In this document: positions 1 through 6,868 of the stretch, piece by piece
How positions within the stretch are numbered: position 1 is the first letter of the stretch
Layout: each line of letters begins with the position of its first letter
Position numbers and translations under genes: made by a program
NCBI GenBank assembly: GCA_019747165.1
Contig: JAIERC010000492.1
Location: forward strand, 1-18,072
Direction: 5' to 3'
Length of the DNA stretch: 18,072 nt
Source of the DNA: Sphingomonas sp.
GTDB lineage: Bacteria > Pseudomonadota > Alphaproteobacteria > Sphingomonadales > Sphingomonadaceae
The notes under the pieces: model-generated
Seen by the model: the letters and a program-made list of their open reading frames with translations, nothing else
Database searches by the model: none
What the model was told of the DNA's origin: nothing

Positions 1-2
1 CG

Positions 3-371
3 ATGGCCGAACGAATCAGCGATGCTGAACATGCCGTGATGGAAGTATTGTGGGATTGTGCCCCGCTTTCGGCGCAGGACGTCGCCGAACGGATCGAACC
101 GGGCCGCGATTGGAGCGTCAATACCGTCAAGACGTTGCTCGGTCGGTTGCTTGCCAAGAATGTGATCGGCCACCAGGAAGATGGCCGCCGCTATTTGTAC
201 CGGCCGTTGGTCGCGCGCGAAGATTATGTCGCGGGTGAATCGCGTCGGCTTATGGATCGGCTGTTCGGCGGCAAGCTGACGCCGCTGGTCGCGCATCTCG
301 CCGAACGCGATCAACTGACCGACCAGGACATCGCTGAGATAGAGGCGCTGCTGAAGGGGCTCAAATCATGA
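3..371 (+). CDS. BlaI/MecI/CopY-family transcriptional repressor
   Basis: A 122-residue winged-helix repressor of the BlaI/MecI family. Such proteins dimerise on operator DNA and are inactivated when a partner M56 membrane protease triggers their cleavage. The N-terminus (ISDAEHAVMEVLW, residues 5-17) is the family signature, followed by the recognition-helix region with NTVKTLLGRLL (residues 40-50) and the wing. The C-terminal part (about 75-122) matches the dimerisation segment. Length is typical of the family. The ATG lies two bases inside the window, so its ribosome-binding site and promoter are not visible. Its end overlaps the ATG of the M56 gene by four bases (ATGA), implying one operon and translational coupling. 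Whether the regulon includes a beta-lactamase cannot be seen; many such pairs in alphaproteobacteria regulate other genes. Confidence 0.9.
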   Translation: MAERISDAEHAVMEVLWDCAPLSAQDVAERIEPGRDWSVNTVKTLLGRLLAKNVIGHQEDGRRYLYRPLVAREDYVAGESRRLMDRLFGGKLTPLVAHLAERDQLTDQDIAEIEALLKGLKS

Positions 372-2203
372 TCAGTTGGGGGGTGGAAACGCTGCTGGCG
401 ACAAGCCTGCTGATGCTTGCCATCTTGGTGCTGCGCAACCCGGTACGGCGGGCCTTTGGCCCGACGGTTGCTTATGCGCTTTGGGCATTGCCGGTGCTCC
501 GCCTGATCCTGCCGCCGCTACCGGGCGACTGGCGGTTGAGCGGGCTGGTCTCCCCCGTTGTTGAAAAGGCGATGGGCCAAGAGGTGGCGTTTGGGATGCT
601 CAATCCCGATCGATTGCCCGCTACCGTCGCCGACCATGCTATCGCCACCGTTGATCTGTCCCTAGCCGCGGAACCGATCCGGATGGTGGTGATGCCGCCC
701 GTCGCCGCAGCAGGCGGGCCTAGCTGGCTATTGCTCGCGCTGATCCTGTGGGCGACCGGTGTGGCAATCTTTCTTGGCTATCATCTTGTCACCTATCGAC
801 GCTTTTGCCGCCGCCTGGAAAGTCAGACGCGGCGGCGCCATCGCATCGCAGGTGATCGGGTAGAGGTGATCGAAACCGACGCAACGGGTGGTCCGCTAGC
901 GTTCGGGATCTGGCGCAAGGTGGTTGCGTTTCCAAGCGACTTTTCCGAGCGTTATGATGAGGATGAACGCACGCTCGCGCTGGCCCATGAACTGGCCCAC
1001 CATGCGCGCGGCGATCTGGTTGCGAACTGGGTGGCGCTTGGTGTGCTTGCCCTGCACTGGTTCAACCCGCTTGCCTGGCGTGCCTTTCGTGCTTTCCGGG
1101 CGGATCAGGAAATGGCGTGCGATGCGCGAGTTCTTGCCGGGCGCAGCGCTGCCTTCACCCATGCGTATGGCCGCGCAATCGTCAAATCGGCACATGGGGG
1201 CGCGGTTTCCGCAGCCTGTCATTTGCACACAATCAATGAGTTGAAAGGGAGATTGAGGATGCTTTCCACAACACGAAAATCGCGGGCGCGTGTCTTTGGC
1301 GGTGCCATGGCAATCACCGCAACGATTATCATTGGCCTGGGGTTGACGGCGTCGGGGACGCAGGCTGCGCAAGGCCTGCGGGCCAAGGTGAATCAGACCA
1401 TCGGCGTCGATTTGGATGATCTCGATCGGTTGGCGGTACAAAGCGTGGTGGCTGCATTGCCAGTAACCCCAGCCGCCCCGGCGGTAGCGAGCAGTGCAAA
1501 TCCAGCCCCGGCTTCGCCCACAGCAGTGGTTGATGGTCTGCGACCACAGGCTGTGCCAGTGCCGCCTTCGGCTGTTGCGCCGCAAGCGCCAACGCCACCG
1601 GCACCACCAGCCCCGCCCGTAGACGGCAAGACGACGGTGGATCGTCAGGAATGGACCGACGCAGACGGCAAAACACGTGTAGTCATAATTAAGGAGCGCG
1701 GCCCAAAAGTCGGCAAAGCGGAAGTGTTTACGGCACCCTTCTTAAGATCTAGCGGCCGAAGCGGCTCGATCGACCGGAATGTCGTGATCGTCCGGGGTGA
1801 CGACGGCAAAATGACCAAAGGCTTCAAAGTGAAGGTGCGCGGTGCTGATGGCCGTGTCCAGACCGCAGACCTGCTTGGCTTGGATATCGATATGCCCGAA
1901 ATCGCCGATCTGAACTGCGGCAAGGACCAAGGCGATGACAAGCAGATGGTGCTGCATGACGAAAAGAACGGCAAAAAGCGCATCGTGATTTGCCGTAATC
2001 GCATCGAGAAAGTGGCGGCAGCGGGTGCCGCTGCGGCGGCGAGAAGCGCAGAAATCGAACGCGACGCCTATCGATCGGCGCTTGCCGGACTGCGCAGCGC
2101 GCGCGCCGGCATGGCCGCCAAAGGATCAGCCGGAACCGCAGGTTTGCAGGCGATCGACCAGGCCATTGCCGAAGTCGAGGCTGATCTCGCCAAGGTCAAC
2201 TGA
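368..2203 (+). CDS. BlaR1-like M56 family membrane metallopeptidase
   Basis: A 611-residue inner-membrane zinc protease of the M56 (BlaR1/MecR1) family, presumably the signal-transducing partner of the adjacent BlaI-type repressor. Two hydrophobic helices lie in the first 55 residues, a third near 118-140, and a fourth near 308-330. Between the last two is the gluzincin site: HELAH with zinc histidines H207 and H211, and E248 in the DQEMACD motif as probable third ligand. After the fourth helix comes an Ala/Pro-rich linker (about 365-420), then a charged region of about 190 residues containing DxDGK-type segments, and an Ala-rich helical tail. No penicillin-binding SxxK/KTG sensor domain is visible where BlaR1 would carry one, so the inducer is probably not a beta-lactam bound in the classical way. 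It overlaps blaI by four bases and is followed by a strong hairpin. Confidence 0.85.
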   Translation: MISWGVETLLATSLLMLAILVLRNPVRRAFGPTVAYALWALPVLRLILPPLPGDWRLSGLVSPVVEKAMGQEVAFGMLNPDRLPATVADHAIATVDLSLAAEPIRMVVMPPVAAAGGPSWLLLALILWATGVAIFLGYHLVTYRRFCRRLESQTRRRHRIAGDRVEVIETDATGGPLAFGIWRKVVAFPSDFSERYDEDERTLALAHELAHHARGDLVANWVALGVLALHWFNPLAWRAFRAFRADQEMACDARVLAGRSAAFTHAYGRAIVKSAHGGAVSAACHLHTINELKGRLRMLSTTRKSRARVFGGAMAITATIIIGLGLTASGTQAAQGLRAKVNQTIGVDLDDLDRLAVQSVVAALPVTPAAPAVASSANPAPASPTAVVDGLRPQAVPVPPSAVAPQAPTPPAPPAPPVDGKTTVDRQEWTDADGKTRVVIIKERGPKVGKAEVFTAPFLRSSGRSGSIDRNVVIVRGDDGKMTKGFKVKVRGADGRVQTADLLGLDIDMPEIADLNCGKDQGDDKQMVLHDEKNGKKRIVICRNRIEKVAAAGAAAAARSAEIERDAYRSALAGLRSARAGMAAKGSAGTAGLQAIDQAIAEVEADLAKVN

Positions 2204-2242
2204 TCCGCACCAATGATGTCAGTAGTACCGGCATCATGCGGA

Positions 2243-2276
2243 GTCCCGGCAGGCGCGCCCCTGTGTCTGCCGGGAC
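2243..2276 (+). terminator. Strong hairpin after the M56 gene, candidate terminator
   Basis: A perfect 10-bp inverted repeat, GTCCCGGCAG (2243-2252) and CTGCCGGGAC (2267-2276), with a 14-base loop, starts 39 bases after the M56 stop codon. No clear U-tract follows, so intrinsic termination is inferred. A second smaller stem (GGTCGG 2288-2293 with CCGACC 2300-2305) follows. Both sit inside the longest open frame of the next gene, which argues that this frame really starts later, at 2359. Confidence 0.5.
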
Positions 2277-2358
2277 ACTCGATTTCAGGTCGGGGACCAC
2301 CGACCAACTCTGCGCTCGCCCCTTGTCTTTGCCGCGCCAAACCGCCATTTGCAGGGCT

Positions 2359-3213
2359 ATGGAGGCGATACCGACTGGCGATTGCATCGCGCTCGAGCCG
2401 CTCGTGGCACGCGTGCTGGCGCCCAATCCCTCTGCCTTCACCTTTACCGGCACGCAAACCCATCTGGTCGGTACCAGCGATCTGGCGGTGATCGATCCCG
2501 GCCCCGATGATCCCGCGCATATCGACGCGATAGTCCGCGCGATTGCGGGCCGGCCGGTGCGGGCGATCGTCATCACCCACACCCATAACGACCACAGCCC
2601 AGGCAGCCGCCCGCTAAAGGCAGCGACCGGTGCGCCGATTATGGGCTGTGCGCCGCTGGCGCTCGATACGCTCGGGCCCCGCGCCGATGCCGCGTTCGAC
2701 CGCGATTATGCGCCGGATCGGGTAATGGCCGAGGGTGATCGCATCACGGGAAATGGCTGGACGCTGATCGCTGTCGAGACGCCCGGCCACACGTCCAACC
2801 ATCTCTGCTTTGCGCTGCCTGAGGCGGGCGCATTGTTTACCGGCGATCATGTGATGGGATGGTCGACCACCGTCGTTTCGCCGCCCGATGGCGACATGGC
2901 GGCCTATATGGCGAGTTTGCAAAAGCTCCAGACGCGCGATGATCGCCGTTATTACCCCGCGCATGGCGAACCGATCGACAATCCAGCCCAAAAGGTGCGG
3001 GGCTTCCTGGGCCATCGTCGCCAGCGTGAAGCGCAGATCCTGCGGCTCTTGCAGGAGGGGGTGGGCACGATCCCCGAACTGGTCGAACGCATGTATGTTG
3101 GCATCGACCGGCGACTGTTCGGCGCGGCGGGCGGATCGGTGTCGGCGCATCTCATCGACCTGGCCGCGCGCGGGCTGATTGTTGAGGATGGCGCGCAATG
3201 GCGGATGATCTGA
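2359..3213 (+). CDS. Metallo-beta-lactamase-fold hydrolase (LACTB2/GloB-like)
   Basis: A 284-residue soluble MBL-fold hydrolase with the complete dinuclear metal site: HTHNDH at 74-79, H144 in PGHTSNH, D163/H164 in GDHVMGW and H202 in PAHGEP. The C-terminal 70 residues look like the winged-helix tail of LACTB2-type MBL proteins. Family members hydrolyse thioesters, esters, nucleic acids or other substrates; the sequence does not identify which, and a classical beta-lactamase is unlikely because there is no signal peptide. The open frame extends upstream to 2236, but ATG 2359 was chosen: it has AGGG three bases upstream (2353-2356), the preceding stretch contains two hairpins, and homology-like sequence begins here. 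The 3' end overlaps the DUF4230 gene by 16 bases, so the two are translationally coupled. Confidence 0.88.
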   Translation: MEAIPTGDCIALEPLVARVLAPNPSAFTFTGTQTHLVGTSDLAVIDPGPDDPAHIDAIVRAIAGRPVRAIVITHTHNDHSPGSRPLKAATGAPIMGCAPLALDTLGPRADAAFDRDYAPDRVMAEGDRITGNGWTLIAVETPGHTSNHLCFALPEAGALFTGDHVMGWSTTVVSPPDGDMAAYMASLQKLQTRDDRRYYPAHGEPIDNPAQKVRGFLGHRRQREAQILRLLQEGVGTIPELVERMYVGIDRRLFGAAGGSVSAHLIDLAARGLIVEDGAQWRMI

Positions 3214-3911
3214 AACCCGCCGGGTCGCGCTGGCTGATCAATCTGTTGATCATTATCGGGGTCGGGTTGCTCGGCTTCCTGGCTTATGATCGATTTCGCG
3301 AGCGTTATACCCCGAGCGTAGACGATGGCGGCAACGCGGTGACGCAACTCGTGTCGGCACGGCTATCGGGGGCGAGCAGCTTGAAGGTCGCCTCGCTGAC
3401 CGGCATCATTCAGAGCCGCGCAACCGATGTGCGCGGCTTTGGCTGGCTCCGGTCGGATCAGGTGATCAAAATGCCCTATTCGGTCGATTATTTCGTCGAT
3501 GTCTCTGGCATCGGCCCCGATCAGGTCGAATGGAATGCGAAGACGGAAACGCTGATCGTCAACGCCCCCGATGTTACCGTCGCGGCGCCAAATATCGACG
3601 AAGCGCACCGGACGATGGTGGAGACCACCGGCGTGATCGTAACGCGCGAAGCGAGCGAGGCGCTGAGCCAGCAGGCATCGCAAAACGCGACTAACAAGGC
3701 GCAGAGGGAGGCAGGTTCCCCGGCGCGGATCGCTCAGGCGCGCGAACAGGCGCGGGCGGCCTTGTCCAATCTCCTTGCCGCGCCGCTCAGCACGCTGGGC
3801 CACGCCAATGCTCGGGTGATCGTCACCTTCCCCCCCGAACGCCGCCGCGTGAATGGCGAGCAATGGGATGTTTCGCGTTCGGTTGGGGAGGTGGTTGGGG
3901 GCAGGCAGTAA
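3198..3911 (+). CDS. DUF4230 domain-containing membrane-anchored protein
   Basis: A 237-residue protein with a short cytoplasmic N-terminus, one transmembrane helix (about 12-30) and an exported remainder matching the DUF4230 family, whose biochemical function is unknown. The conserved core runs through the GWLRSDQVIKMPYSVDYFVD segment (near 82-100), with alternating beta-type sequence, then a Gln/Ala-rich helical stretch (about 150-190) and a C-terminal beta segment (VIVTFPPER). The start ATG lies 16 bases inside the upstream MBL hydrolase gene, so the pair is almost certainly co-expressed. That coupling is the only clue to its role. The family assignment is from recognition of the sequence pattern, not a search. 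Confidence 0.75.
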   Translation: MADDLKPAGSRWLINLLIIIGVGLLGFLAYDRFRERYTPSVDDGGNAVTQLVSARLSGASSLKVASLTGIIQSRATDVRGFGWLRSDQVIKMPYSVDYFVDVSGIGPDQVEWNAKTETLIVNAPDVTVAAPNIDEAHRTMVETTGVIVTREASEALSQQASQNATNKAQREAGSPARIAQAREQARAALSNLLAAPLSTLGHANARVIVTFPPERRRVNGEQWDVSRSVGEVVGGRQ

Positions 3912-4026
3912 GGTAGGTGGACGATTGGCAGTAGCGGCGATTTACTTGGCTCTGACGACGTTCCCGTTATCGGCCCAACTCAGGCGCATTGGTCACCCCG
4001 TCGCGCGCTGCTGCTTTCAATATCGC

Positions 4027-4043
4027 TAGGCCATTCGGGCCTA
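4027..4043 (-). terminator. Small hairpin downstream of the LytTR gene
   Basis: TAGGCC (4027-4032) and GGCCTA (4038-4043) form a perfect 6-bp stem around a 5-base loop, 10 bases beyond the stop codon of the minus-strand LytTR gene. There is no strong U-tract, so it is only a possible terminator, potentially serving both the LytTR gene and the convergent MBL-DUF4230 pair. Nothing else is seen in the 142-base gap 3912-4053. Confidence 0.3.
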
Positions 4044-4053
4044 TTGCCACCTT

Positions 4054-4851
4054 TCACCGGCGACCGGCGCCGCCTTGCCCATCGGCGACCCATCCGGCAG
4101 CCTTGAGGTGGATGACCGCAGAACGCGCGACCGGCGCGACCAGGCCATTCGACAGCAACAGGCGCATTGAGCGGGCGTTCCCCTCGACGCCAGCAACCGC
4201 ATGACTGGCAACCCACCATGACCGATGCGTCCGCAAGCCTTCCACCCCGACGCAGTTGATTGCACGGCTCATCGGCATCAGAATCAATTCGGATCCGGTT
4301 GGCCGATGCACGCGGACATAATGGTCCTCCATTTGCAGCGCCAGTACGTTGCCATCCAGCGCAACATCATTCGGCGCGGACGTCGCTGGTGGCGCAACAT
4401 TGTTGTGTTGTGGGAAAGCGCGGCGAGAGCGGACGAAATCGATCGCCGCAATCGCGACCAGCCCGAGCGTTGCAGTCTGGGCGAACCACAGTAGCAAGGG
4501 AAGGTGAAGCTGAGCCAGTCCAGGCCAAAGCCAGAAAGCGCCCGTCCGTGTCGCCAGTGCGTGCGGAACGCTGGTGAGTAGCGTGCCGCCGATCAAGGCC
4601 GGCCACCATCTGGAAGAGCCCGGAGAGATCGAAGAGATGATGATCTTGTACATCAAACCATATAGCGCCAAGCCCAGCAGCATGGCGCTGATCCAATACA
4701 CGGCAAGCTGGACCGGACCGCCGTTCATGTAACTGCCGAATGGCCCCAAAACCGCCATTAGAACACCAGCAGCGACAGCAGTGCCGATCCACCGCAGTAG
4801 GGCCCTTGTCTTGAAGCCGACAACAGGGATGAGGATGGCGGAGCGGGACAT
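4054..4851 (-). CDS. Membrane-bound LytTR-family transcriptional regulator
   Basis: With the ATG at 4851 this is a 265-residue regulator with about four transmembrane helices (roughly 20-38, 47-70, 83-100, 113-140), a Pro/Ala-rich linker (150-165) and a C-terminal LytTR DNA-binding domain (about 165-255). The LytTR pattern is clear: NVLALQMEDHYVRVH, then SRAI, LRTHRSWWVA and a final RSAVIHLKAAGW. There is no receiver domain, so the membrane part probably senses the signal directly. In-frame alternatives upstream are ATG 4872, ATG 4911 and TTG 4932; none has a convincing ribosome-binding site. I prefer 4851 because a 20-bp tandem repeat at 4887-4926 looks like a DNA element rather than coding sequence. 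The gene is divergent from a secreted hydrolase, a likely target, with autoregulation also plausible. Confidence 0.82.
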   Translation of the reverse strand: MSRSAILIPVVGFKTRALLRWIGTAVAAGVLMAVLGPFGSYMNGGPVQLAVYWISAMLLGLALYGLMYKIIISSISPGSSRWWPALIGGTLLTSVPHALATRTGAFWLWPGLAQLHLPLLLWFAQTATLGLVAIAAIDFVRSRRAFPQHNNVAPPATSAPNDVALDGNVLALQMEDHYVRVHRPTGSELILMPMSRAINCVGVEGLRTHRSWWVASHAVAGVEGNARSMRLLLSNGLVAPVARSAVIHLKAAGWVADGQGGAGRR

Positions 4852-4886
4852 GCTGTGTTCTAGCCCGGCCATCACGGCGGGAGAAG

Positions 4887-4926
4887 CCCGTTCGCCCAAC
4901 CGCGAACCCATTTGCCCAATCGCGAA
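4887..4926. promoter_or_regulatory. 20-bp tandem direct repeat, putative LytTR binding site
   Basis: Two adjacent 20-base units, CCCGTTCGCCCAACCGCGAA (4887-4906) and CCCATTTGCCCAATCGCGAA (4907-4926), agree at 17 of 20 positions. Known LytTR proteins bind paired direct repeats about two helical turns apart, and the first unit begins like the AlgR-type core CCGTTCG. The repeat lies 36 bases upstream of the preferred LytTR-gene ATG and 64 bases upstream of the hydrolase ATG. The 20-base period is not a multiple of three, so it is not explained by a protein repeat. Confidence 0.5.
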
Positions 4927-4975
4927 AACCAATCTTTCGGGCAGGGGATAGATTCAACAATCAGGCATCGCATTC

Positions 4976-4984
4976 AAAAAGGAG
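4976..4984 (+). promoter_or_regulatory. Strong ribosome-binding site of the alpha/beta hydrolase
   Basis: AAAAAGGAG ends six bases before the ATG at 4991. It is the clearest Shine-Dalgarno sequence in the window and fixes the hydrolase start. It contrasts with the weak or absent sites at most other genes here. Confidence 0.75.
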
Positions 4985-4990
4985 TCGATC

Positions 4991-5980
4991 ATGTTGTTGC
5001 GTCTTGTCCTCGCCGCTCTTTGCCTCGCGCCAATTGTTCAAATGGCTCAAGCTCAGCCTGCTCAGGCCCAGCCGGTCCAGGTAGGATTCGAGCGCCAAAC
5101 CACGCCCGATGGCACCGAGCTTGGCATCTGGTACCCCGCCTCGGGACCACCCACTCACCAACAACTCGGACTTTATGCGCACGATGTTGTGGTTGGCGCG
5201 CACGTGCCGACCGGCCGACATCCCCTGATCGTCGTTTCACATGGAACCGGCGGCGATTTCGCCGGCCATGTCGATACCGCCGTCGCGCTGGCCCGTGCCG
5301 GCTTCATCGTCGCGGCCCTAACCCACCCCGGCGACAACTGGCGCGACAATAGCCGTGCGACGCGGATTGAGGAACGCCCGGCGGCTCTCTCCGCCACGAT
5401 CACTTACATGGTGCAGGCATGGCCCGACCGGGCGGCAATCGACGCGGATCGTATTGGCGCGTTCGGTTTTTCGGCCGGAGGGTTCACGGTTCTGACTGCA
5501 GCGGGAGGACGCCCCGATTTGGCCCGCCTACAGGACCATTGCGCGCAGCATCCGAAATTCTTCGACTGTTCATTGATCAAGGCCCAGAAACGGACGACAG
5601 CCCCTGCTTGGTCCAACCTGCGGGATGCACGGATCAAGGCCATTGTGGTTGCCGCGCCTGCGCTGGGTTTCACATTCGATCGCGCCGGTCTTGCTGATGT
5701 CCGTGTGCCGGTTCAGCTATGGCGCGCCGATAATGACCAAGTCCTGCCGGCGCCATTTTATGCAGATGCGGTTCGCGCGGCGTTGCCCGGCGTGCCGGAG
5801 TTTCACAGCATTCCAAATGCTGGCCATTTCGACTTTCTGGCTCCCTGCGCCAACCCAGCTATCGTGCCACAGCTTTGCCAAAGCGCACCGGGGTTTGATC
5901 GGGCAGCGTTCCACGCGAGCTTCGACGTTGCGGTTGTGGCGTTCTTCTCGGCCAAATTGGCTACGCAGCGACCGCATTGA
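4991..5980 (+). CDS. Secreted alpha/beta hydrolase, COG4188-like (predicted dienelactone hydrolase)
   Basis: A 329-residue exported alpha/beta-fold hydrolase. The N-terminus (MLLRLVLAALCLAPIVQMAQA) is a signal peptide with a probable cut after residue 21. The catalytic machinery is visible: oxyanion segment SHGTGG (83-88), nucleophile S161 in GFSAGG, acid D247 or D249 in RADNDQVLP, and H279 in NAGHFDF. Cysteines C184 and C193, and those in APCANPAIVPQLC, could form disulfides in the periplasm. It resembles the predicted dienelactone hydrolase/PAF-acetylhydrolase-like group (COG4188); the true substrate is unknown, probably an ester or lipid-type compound. The start is supported by a strong ribosome-binding site. 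It is divergent from the LytTR regulator, and the direct repeat between them suggests regulation by it. Confidence 0.85.
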   Translation: MLLRLVLAALCLAPIVQMAQAQPAQAQPVQVGFERQTTPDGTELGIWYPASGPPTHQQLGLYAHDVVVGAHVPTGRHPLIVVSHGTGGDFAGHVDTAVALARAGFIVAALTHPGDNWRDNSRATRIEERPAALSATITYMVQAWPDRAAIDADRIGAFGFSAGGFTVLTAAGGRPDLARLQDHCAQHPKFFDCSLIKAQKRTTAPAWSNLRDARIKAIVVAAPALGFTFDRAGLADVRVPVQLWRADNDQVLPAPFYADAVRAALPGVPEFHSIPNAGHFDFLAPCANPAIVPQLCQSAPGFDRAAFHASFDVAVVAFFSAKLATQRPH

Positions 5981-5981
5981 G

Positions 5982-6035
5982 CCCCATTTTCCAGCCTGCG
6001 CTTAGCTGATATGGCCTTGGCCAGGGAAAATGGGG
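5982..6035 (+). promoter_or_regulatory. Perfect 11-bp inverted repeat covering the next gene's start
   Basis: CCCCATTTTCC (5982-5992) is exactly complementary to GGAAAATGGGG (6025-6035), with 32 bases between. The right arm contains the ATG at 6030 and most of the purine-rich stretch that would serve as ribosome-binding site for the later ATG at 6045. A small inner stem, TGGCC/GGCCA (6012-6023), lies in the loop. It could terminate the hydrolase transcript, act as an operator, or fold in mRNA and hide the translation start of the membrane-protein gene. Confidence 0.5.
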
Positions 6036-6815
6036 GAAATGGCGATGGCGACTCTGGCAATGCCGCAAGAGCAGCAGCGCGGTGACGACAGGTTTTTTCT
6101 AACAATGGCGTTCGTGATGGCGGGGCTGCTGATCGCGGGGTTCGGGCTGACGCTAGCCGTCGGGCGATCGACCTTCAACCGGCCCCCCATCGTTCATGCC
6201 CATGCGATCGTTTTCATGGGCTGGATGGTCATTTACGTCCTGCAGAACTGGTTCGCGACAAAGGGGCCGATTGCGCTGCACCGGCGGCTTGGCTGGTTGG
6301 CCATGGGGTGGCTGGCGCTGATGGTTTATCTGGGCACCGCTGTGACGGTGATGAATGTCCGCGACGGGACGGTGCCCTTCGTCTTTCAGCCGCTGCATTT
6401 TCTGGTGTTTGATCCGATGTCGCTGATCGGCTGCATTGCGCTCATCGGCGCCGGGGTCAGCCTGCGCGCGCATACCGGCTGGCATCGGCGCCTGAATTAT
6501 TGCGGGATGGCACTGTTGGTCGTGCCGGGTGTCGGCCGATTGCTGCCCATGCCGTTGCTGATCCCCAATGCCTATCAAACAGCTTTTGCGGTCATTCTGG
6601 CGCTGCCGGTGATTGGGATGATTGCTGATTGGCGGCGTGACGGACGCATTCATCCGGCCTGGTTTTGGGGTTTTGCCGTGATGGTGGCGACCGAGGTGGT
6701 AACGGAAGTCATTGCTTTCGGGCCTGTCGGGTTAACGCTGTACCAGGCCGTAACGGCGGGCTCGCCGGGGGCGGCAATTGCGCCGCTGGCGTTTCCGCCG
6801 TCGCCACTGGGTTGA
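6030..6815 (+). CDS. Unrecognised polytopic inner-membrane protein
   Basis: A 261-residue protein with about seven hydrophobic helices (near 25-45, 58-77, 88-108, 125-145, 155-178, 182-200 and 215-240). I do not recognise a named family. Several histidines sit at helix ends and in helices: IVHAHAIVF, LHRRLGW, LHFLVFDP and HTGWHRRLNY. This pattern occurs in haem- or metal-binding membrane proteins, but binding is conjecture. The final 20 residues are Ala/Pro-rich. The frame may start at ATG 6030, 6039 or 6045; GGGGGAA is best spaced for 6045, AGGGAAA for 6030. It lies 49 bases after the hydrolase gene, with an inverted repeat over its start, and 53 bases before nadA, so it may be co-transcribed with nadA. 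Confidence 0.7.
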   Translation: MGEMAMATLAMPQEQQRGDDRFFLTMAFVMAGLLIAGFGLTLAVGRSTFNRPPIVHAHAIVFMGWMVIYVLQNWFATKGPIALHRRLGWLAMGWLALMVYLGTAVTVMNVRDGTVPFVFQPLHFLVFDPMSLIGCIALIGAGVSLRAHTGWHRRLNYCGMALLVVPGVGRLLPMPLLIPNAYQTAFAVILALPVIGMIADWRRDGRIHPAWFWGFAVMVATEVVTEVIAFGPVGLTLYQAVTAGSPGAAIAPLAFPPSPLG

Positions 6816-6868
6816 TCCGGCGCGCTGGCGGGGCCATGTGGGCGGCGGACGACGCGGAGAGTTGAGAA

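Noticed and set aside
1393..1629. Gly/Ala-rich minus-strand frame resembling a low-complexity protein
   Set aside because: It is the reverse of the Pro/Ala-rich linker of the M56 protease.
2236..2358. N-terminal extension of the MBL-fold gene by 41 codons
   Set aside because: The stretch holds two hairpins, does not look like MBL sequence, and ATG 2359 has a better ribosome-binding site.
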